In this document: piece by piece, positions 60,404-64,000 of the stretch
Layout: each line of letters starts with the position of its first letter
How positions within the stretch are numbered: the first letter of the stretch is position 1
Assembly: GCF_009811795.1 (NCBI RefSeq)
Contig: NZ_BLJE01000003.1
Location: 370,630 to 434,629 of the forward strand
From: Litoreibacter roseus
GTDB lineage: Bacteria > Pseudomonadota > Alphaproteobacteria > Rhodobacterales > Rhodobacteraceae
DNA: 64,000 nt
Direction: 5' to 3'
Position numbers and translations under genes: made by a program
Notes under the pieces: model-generated
Told to the model about the DNA's origin: nothing
Seen by the model: only the letters and a program-made list of their open reading frames with translations
Databases searched by the model: none

Positions 60404-60950
60404 GCTTTTTGCGGTATGCGTCCCGGCTGACCTCTATGCCCCCCAAAGACGCAAGATGGCTTGTCAGAAATTGCATGTCGAACAGCTGAAAACCACCAAA
60501 CCGCAGGCGAGACACCAAGTAAGCAAGCGCGATTTTTGACGCATCGCGACGTCTTGAAAACATGCTTTCGCCGAAAAACGCGGCTCTGAGACAAACACCA
60601 TACACCCCACCCACCAGATCTTCCTTGTCCCAAACCTCTATGCAATGGGCATGGCCCGCGCGGAACAAATCCATGTAGATCGCGAAGATGGTGTCATTGA
60701 TCCATGTTTCCGAGCGATCAGCGCACCCCTCCACCACACCAACGAAGTTCGTGTCGATCTTGATCTGGTAGGGCTCGCGTTGCAGCGTCTTACGCAAGGA
60801 CCGCGAGATATGAAAACCATCCAGCGGGAGAATGCCGCGCTGCTCAGGCTCCAGCCAATAGATATCGTCGTCATCGCGGCTTTCGGCCATGGGGAAAATG
60901 CCCCGGGCATAGGCATTAAGGACAAGCGATGGGGTCAGGTCATACGACAT
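60324..60950 (-). CDS. aat: Leucyl/phenylalanyl-tRNA-protein transferase
   Basis: A 208-residue N-end-rule enzyme that adds Leu or Phe to proteins with N-terminal Lys or Arg, marking them for ClpAP. Evidence: LTPSLVLNAYARGIFPMAES near the start, IYWLEPEQRGILPLD, CIEVWDKEDLVGGVYGVCLRAAFFGESMFS (family signature, here about residues 124-153) and FDMQFLTSHLASLGGIEVSR. ATG 60950 is chosen by homology. It is downstream of accC on the same strand with a 60-base gap. Confidence 0.92.
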   Translation of the reverse strand: MSYDLTPSLVLNAYARGIFPMAESRDDDDIYWLEPEQRGILPLDGFHISRSLRKTLQREPYQIKIDTNFVGVVEGCADRSETWINDTIFAIYMDLFRAGHAHCIEVWDKEDLVGGVYGVCLRAAFFGESMFSRRRDASKIALAYLVSRLRFGGFQLFDMQFLTSHLASLGGIEVSRDAYRKKLKAALQADGNFLRQPQAVSAHQVCNE

Positions 60951-61010
60951 AAAAGAGATTTGGGCAGCGCGCCTGAAAAATTGGATCAAGACATCAAAGA
61001 CGAAGCGTAT

Positions 61011-62354
61011 CTAGTTCTGCGCGTCCAGCCAATGCTCCAGCCAATGAATGTTGTAATCGCCCGTCTGAACAGCCTTTTCAGCAAGCAGTGCCGCAAAAAG
61101 GGGTGTCGTCGTGTCGATGCCGTCTACGATCAACTCCCCCAGGGCACGGTCAAGGCGAGCGAGGGCAGCCGGACGATCCGGGCCGTGCACGATCAGCTTC
61201 GCGATCAAACTGTCGTAATAGGGGGGGATGCTGTAGCCATCATACAGCGCGGAATCCATTCGGACACCCAGCCCGCCGGGCGCGTGGTACTGCGTGATTT
61301 TGCCGGGGCAGGGTCGAAAGTCTGGCAGCTTCTCCGCATTGATCCGGACTTCGATGGCGTGGCCGTTGACCTGCAAATCCTCCTGCCGAAACGACATTTC
61401 GTAGCCCGCAGCCACCCGGATTTGCTCACGGACCAGATCGACCCCGAACACGGCTTCCGTCACCGGATGTTCCACTTGAAGACGGGTGTTCATCTCGATG
61501 AAGTAGAACTCCCCGTTTTCATAGAGAAATTCAATCGTGCCCGCACCCGCGTAATTGATGGAGGCCACTGCATCGGAACAGACCTTGCCGATCTGCGCGC
61601 GGGTTTCGGCGTCAATGGTGGGGCCGGGGGCCTCTTCAAACACTTTCTGGTGGCGGCGCTGCAAGGAACAGTCCCGCTCTCCCAAATGAACGGCATTGCC
61701 TTTGCCGTCACCAAAGACCTGAATCTCGATATGGCGCGGCGTGCCGAGATATTTTTCGATATAGACTTCGTCATTCCCGAAGACGGATTTTCCTTCGGAT
61801 CGCGCTGTGCGGAAGGCGTCTGCCATCTCGTCCCGGGATTTGGCCAGCTTCATACCGCGTCCGCCGCCGCCTGCCGTGGCCTTGATGATCACTGGATAGC
61901 CGATGGCGTCACCCACCTCGTAGGCCGCGTCAAGATCGGGCACCCCCCCGTCAGAGCCGGGCACGCACGGGACGTCCAGCTTCTTCATGGTTTCCTTGGC
62001 AGTGATCTTGTCGCCCATGACGCGAATATGCTCGGCGGTCGGGCCGATGAATTTCAGATCATGATCCTCGACGATCTGAACAAAATTGGCGTTTTCCGAC
62101 AGAAAGCCATAGCCCGGGTGGATTGCCTCCGCGCCCGTGATTTCACAGGCAGAGATGATCGCGGGCATCGACAGATAGCTGTCAGTTCCGGGCGGTGGTC
62201 CAATGCAGACCGCTTCATCCGCCATGCGCACATGCATCGCATCGGCATCCGCTGTGGAGTGTACGGCAACGCTTGCAATGCCCATTTCCCGCGCAGCACG
62301 GATCACCCGCAGCGCGATTTCCCCCCGGTTGGCAACGAGTATCTTTTTAAACAT
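61011..62354 (-). CDS. accC: Acetyl-CoA carboxylase, biotin carboxylase subunit
   Basis: A 447-residue ATP-grasp enzyme that carboxylates biotin on AccB. It starts [20 protein letters not shown], has the ATP loop [16 protein letters not shown] (about 158-173), the CPSase-type signature [16 protein letters not shown] (about 285-300) and a C-terminal domain with CRINAEKL-like [12 protein letters not shown]. accB ends four bases before this start, so they form accBC, the usual arrangement. Confidence 0.96.
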   Translation of the reverse strand: MFKKILVANRGEIALRVIRAAREMGIASVAVHSTADADAMHVRMADEAVCIGPPPGTDSYLSMPAIISACEITGAEAIHPGYGFLSENANFVQIVEDHDLKFIGPTAEHIRVMGDKITAKETMKKLDVPCVPGSDGGVPDLDAAYEVGDAIGYPVIIKATAGGGGRGMKLAKSRDEMADAFRTARSEGKSVFGNDEVYIEKYLGTPRHIEIQVFGDGKGNAVHLGERDCSLQRRHQKVFEEAPGPTIDAETRAQIGKVCSDAVASINYAGAGTIEFLYENGEFYFIEMNTRLQVEHPVTEAVFGVDLVREQIRVAAGYEMSFRQEDLQVNGHAIEVRINAEKLPDFRPCPGKITQYHAPGGLGVRMDSALYDGYSIPPYYDSLIAKLIVHGPDRPAALARLDRALGELIVDGIDTTTPLFAALLAEKAVQTGDYNIHWLEHWLDAQN

Positions 62355-62358
62355 GGGC

Positions 62359-62859
62359 TTATTCGATGATCATCAAAGGTGCGCCGAATTCGACCGGTGA
62401 GCCGTCTTCGACAAGGATGCGCTTCACGGTGCCGCCATGGGGGGCGGGGATGTGGTTCATCGTTTTCATCGCTTCGATGATCATGATCGTCTGACCTTCG
62501 GAAACCTTGTCGCCTACGGTCGCAAAGGACGGCGCGCCGGGTTCCGCCTGCAGATAGCAGGTACCAACCATCGGCGACGTCACTGCGCCCGGCAGTTGCG
62601 ATGGATCGCTTGGCGCTTCGGCAGGGGTGGACGGCGCCGGCGCCACAGGTGACGCAGCAGGTGCGGGCTGAGGTGCCGCCGCTTGTGGTGCTGGCGCGCT
62701 TGAAACCATCAGCGCTGTTTGGCGTGACACGCGGACAGTCAGGCTGTCGTCCTCTGCGTAGTCACGTTTAACTTCCAGTTCCGTCAGATCGTTGTCGCGC
62801 AGCAGCTCGGCCAATGCCTGCACGAAAGCAACATCACCCGCATGGGAGTTCTTTGCCAT
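62359..62859 (-). CDS. accB: Acetyl-CoA carboxylase, biotin carboxyl carrier protein
   Basis: A 166-residue carrier. Residues about 1-60 form an N-terminal domain, 65-90 an Ala/Pro linker ([20 protein letters not shown]), and the last 80 a biotinyl domain with the lysine site in [14 protein letters not shown] (Lys about 132). The start at 62859 ([12 protein letters not shown]) is by homology; a longer reading is rejected as non-conserved. First gene of accBC. Confidence 0.95.
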   Translation of the reverse strand: MAKNSHAGDVAFVQALAELLRDNDLTELEVKRDYAEDDSLTVRVSRQTALMVSSAPAPQAAAPQPAPAASPVAPAPSTPAEAPSDPSQLPGAVTSPMVGTCYLQAEPGAPSFATVGDKVSEGQTIMIIEAMKTMNHIPAPHGGTVKRILVEDGSPVEFGAPLMIIE

Positions 62860-63012
62860 TAGTGAAGTCCTCACCCCGTTTGTCGACTTAAGTCGGAGAT
62901 TTTTCTTTGGCCGCTTATAGGTCAAGGGAGAGGGGGTGAAAAGCGGGGAATTGCGTGCGGAGGCTGCAACGTGCAGCCCCGCATGGGACATCTCCGCTTT
63001 TCTAGTGCGCCA

Positions 63013-63693
63013 TCAGAACGGGCTTCCCGGTGGGATCTCGTCCGGAATGCGGTCACGTACTGGAACCACGATGTCCAGATCATCGCCCAAAGCCTCTTTC
63101 GGCTGCAATGCGGTGATCCCGTCCAACACCTGATTGAGCGCTTGGCTTTCGCGGTAGTTTTCAGCCTGCGCGCGGGCCTGGGACAGTTCACTGTCCGCTT
63201 CGCTCTGGATGCTGGCTTTCAGATCTTCCAGGGCGACATCCGCTTTGAATGCCGCGACACGGCGATCGGTTTCGGTCAGATTTGCCTCGACCCGGCTTTG
63301 TGCGGTTGCATTGGACAGATTGTCGACAGAGGGCGATGTTGTGGTGTTGGACCCTGCTGTTGTGCCGGTATCACCCGATGTCTGGCCTGACGTACCACCG
63401 GATGTTTCGGTGGTGCCGGCACCTGTCGTTGATCCTGTACCGCCGGTCGAACCTGTTTCGGACGTGTTGTCACCACTGCCTGTGGTGTTGCCGCCCGTCC
63501 CATTTCCGTTGCCGGCGCCATTGGCATTTCCGTTGCCGTTGTTGCCAGCACCGTCAGAGCCACCAGTTTCGGGTGTTCCACCGGTATTACCGGTGCCTTG
63601 ATCGGTCCCGCCGGTCGTACCTGACCCGCCGGACGTATCTGGGGGCGGTTGGGTCGTTCCACCGCCACCAAGTATTCCACCTATTAAAGACAT
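63013..63693 (-). CDS. Gly/Thr/Asn-rich low-complexity protein of unknown function
   Basis: A 226-residue protein. The first about 120 residues are almost only Gly, Thr, Ser, Asn and Ala with short repeats (GGTGNTGG-like, GNGNANGAGNGNGTGG, TTGAGTTETSGG), preceded by MSLIGGILGGGGTTQPPPD. From about residue 120 on it is a charged helix-rich domain (VEANLTETDRRVAAFKADVA, LEDLKASIQSEADSELSQAR, AQAENYRESQALNQVL) and ends IPDEIPPGSPF. No signal peptide or membrane helix is evident. A good ribosome site (AAGGAG) precedes the ATG. I do not recognise a family. The disordered start and coiled end suggest a structural or adhesion-type protein; function unknown. Confidence 0.6.
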   Translation of the reverse strand: MSLIGGILGGGGTTQPPPDTSGGSGTTGGTDQGTGNTGGTPETGGSDGAGNNGNGNANGAGNGNGTGGNTTGSGDNTSETGSTGGTGSTTGAGTTETSGGTSGQTSGDTGTTAGSNTTTSPSVDNLSNATAQSRVEANLTETDRRVAAFKADVALEDLKASIQSEADSELSQARAQAENYRESQALNQVLDGITALQPKEALGDDLDIVVPVRDRIPDEIPPGSPF

Positions 63694-63844
63694 CCCAGAC
63701 TCCTTCTTTCAATTTAGGAGCCCCCACCTGCGTTGATCAGTGCGCTAAAGGCCTTAACGCTGGCTTAAAGCATACGCCCCTGTTCCAGCGGTTTTGTCTC
63801 AAATTGAAGGAAGTTTGGTGTGCGCGGGCAGGTGGACATCTCGC

Positions 63845-63868
63845 GCCCACCCGCCCCGCGGCGGGCGC
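63845..63868 (-). other. GC-rich hairpin after acs
   Basis: Just beyond the stop of the acetyl-CoA synthetase gene, GCGCCC(A)CCCGCC and GGCGGGCGC pair into a GC-only stem with a short CCGC loop. No T tract follows on the minus strand, so a Rho-independent terminator is not proven. Confidence 0.35.
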
Positions 63869-64000
63869 TCAGGCCCTATTCATTCTGTTATTGATGAGGT
63901 CGTCGACGACGTCTGGGTCAGCGAGCGTTGATGTGTCTCCGAGTGCTTTGTAGTCGTTTTCGGCGACTTTGCGCAGGATGCGGCGCATGATTTTGCCGGA
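63869..64000 (-). CDS. acs: Acetyl-CoA synthetase, 3' end
   Basis: The last 43 residues of an acetate-CoA ligase whose 5' end lies beyond the window. The segment [11 protein letters not shown] contains the catalytic, acetylation-regulated lysine of AMP-forming synthetases (motif A10), and [16 protein letters not shown] is the normal end of Acs. The stop codon is at 63869-63871. Confidence 0.9.
   Translation of the reverse strand, partial: SGKIMRRILRKVAENDYKALGDTSTLADPDVVDDLINNRMNRA

Noticed and set aside
60645..62369. A 574-codon open frame on the plus strand opposite aat, accC
   Set aside because: It is antisense to two well-supported genes, has no family motif, and long antisense frames are expected where GC-rich codons avoid stops.
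63300..63680. Repeat region as CRISPR or tandem-repeat DNA
   Set aside because: The repeats are short, irregular and keep one open frame with a ribosome site; there are no equal spacers.
1..64000. tRNA, rRNA, insertion sequences, integrase or attachment sites
   Set aside because: I looked through all intergenic gaps and found no cloverleaf-like arms, transposase frames or flanking direct repeats; a covariance-model search was not possible here.

Overview
The window looks like a chromosomal segment of a Roseobacter-group alphaproteobacterium (Rhodobacterales), judged from gene content and order; no rRNA or taxonomic marker is present. Pointers are a PhyR/NepR/EcfG general stress locus, several TRAP components, a complete C-P lyase operon, the block NDUFA12-mlaD-DUF2155-aat-accC-accB, and a GC-rich, tightly packed layout with many ATGA or TGATG overlaps. 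I see no tRNA, rRNA, IS element, prophage or CRISPR array.

Layout. 1-8.8 kb: a decayed TRAP large permease, then a BASS-type transporter, an FAD dehydrogenase and a ketopantoate-reductase-like protein in one run, followed by a TPP enzyme of the acetolactate synthase type, glutamate dehydrogenase and an ABC1/UbiB kinase-like protein. 8.7-15.8 kb: an unrecognised protein and an MsbA-type exporter on the minus strand, then an intact TRAP system whose small permease carries an added TM2 domain and coiled coil. 15.8-18.7 kb: threonine catabolism (tdh, kbl) divergent from an XRE-cupin regulator. 18.8-30.6 kb: a general-stress island holding phyR, nepR-ecfG-phyK, a MscS channel, a DUF2945 protein, topoisomerase IB, DUF883 and holin-like membrane proteins, DUF1328-dps and an AI-2E-family transporter. 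At least seven sequences of the form GGAAC-N16/17-(C/G/T)GTT sit just upstream of these genes, so most of the island probably belongs to the EcfG regulon.

30.8-45.3 kb: phosphonate use. phnCDE1E2 plus a hexapeptide acetyltransferase, a divergent second phnM with an acyltransferase, the phnF regulator, phnGHIJKLN, a DUF1045 gene and the canonical phnM. Together they import phosphonates, attach them to ribose triphosphate, cleave the C-P bond and recycle the sugar phosphate. 45.3-52.7 kb: D-xylose use (xylA, xylB, xylGHF) divergent from a ROK regulator. 52.7-55.4 kb: a VCBS/CRTAC1 repeat protein convergent with a di-haem MauG-type peroxidase. 55.5-64 kb: a photolyase-like flavoprotein with apparently permuted domains, clpP-clpX, NDUFA12, mlaD, DUF2155, aat, accC/accB, a Gly/Thr-rich protein and the 3' end of acetyl-CoA synthetase.

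Most interesting signals: the clustered divergent EcfG-type promoters, including one ahead of a 13-bp hairpin that may be a small RNA; a topoisomerase IB with no ATG, GTG or TTG at its conserved N-terminus; leader structures at kbl (competing pairings around the ribosome site) and phnC (the Shine-Dalgarno sequence is exactly the loop of a 7-bp hairpin); a threonine dehydrogenase that has lost its structural-zinc cysteines; the TM2-coiled-coil-DctQ fusion; the permuted photolyase; and the MauG/CRTAC1 pair.
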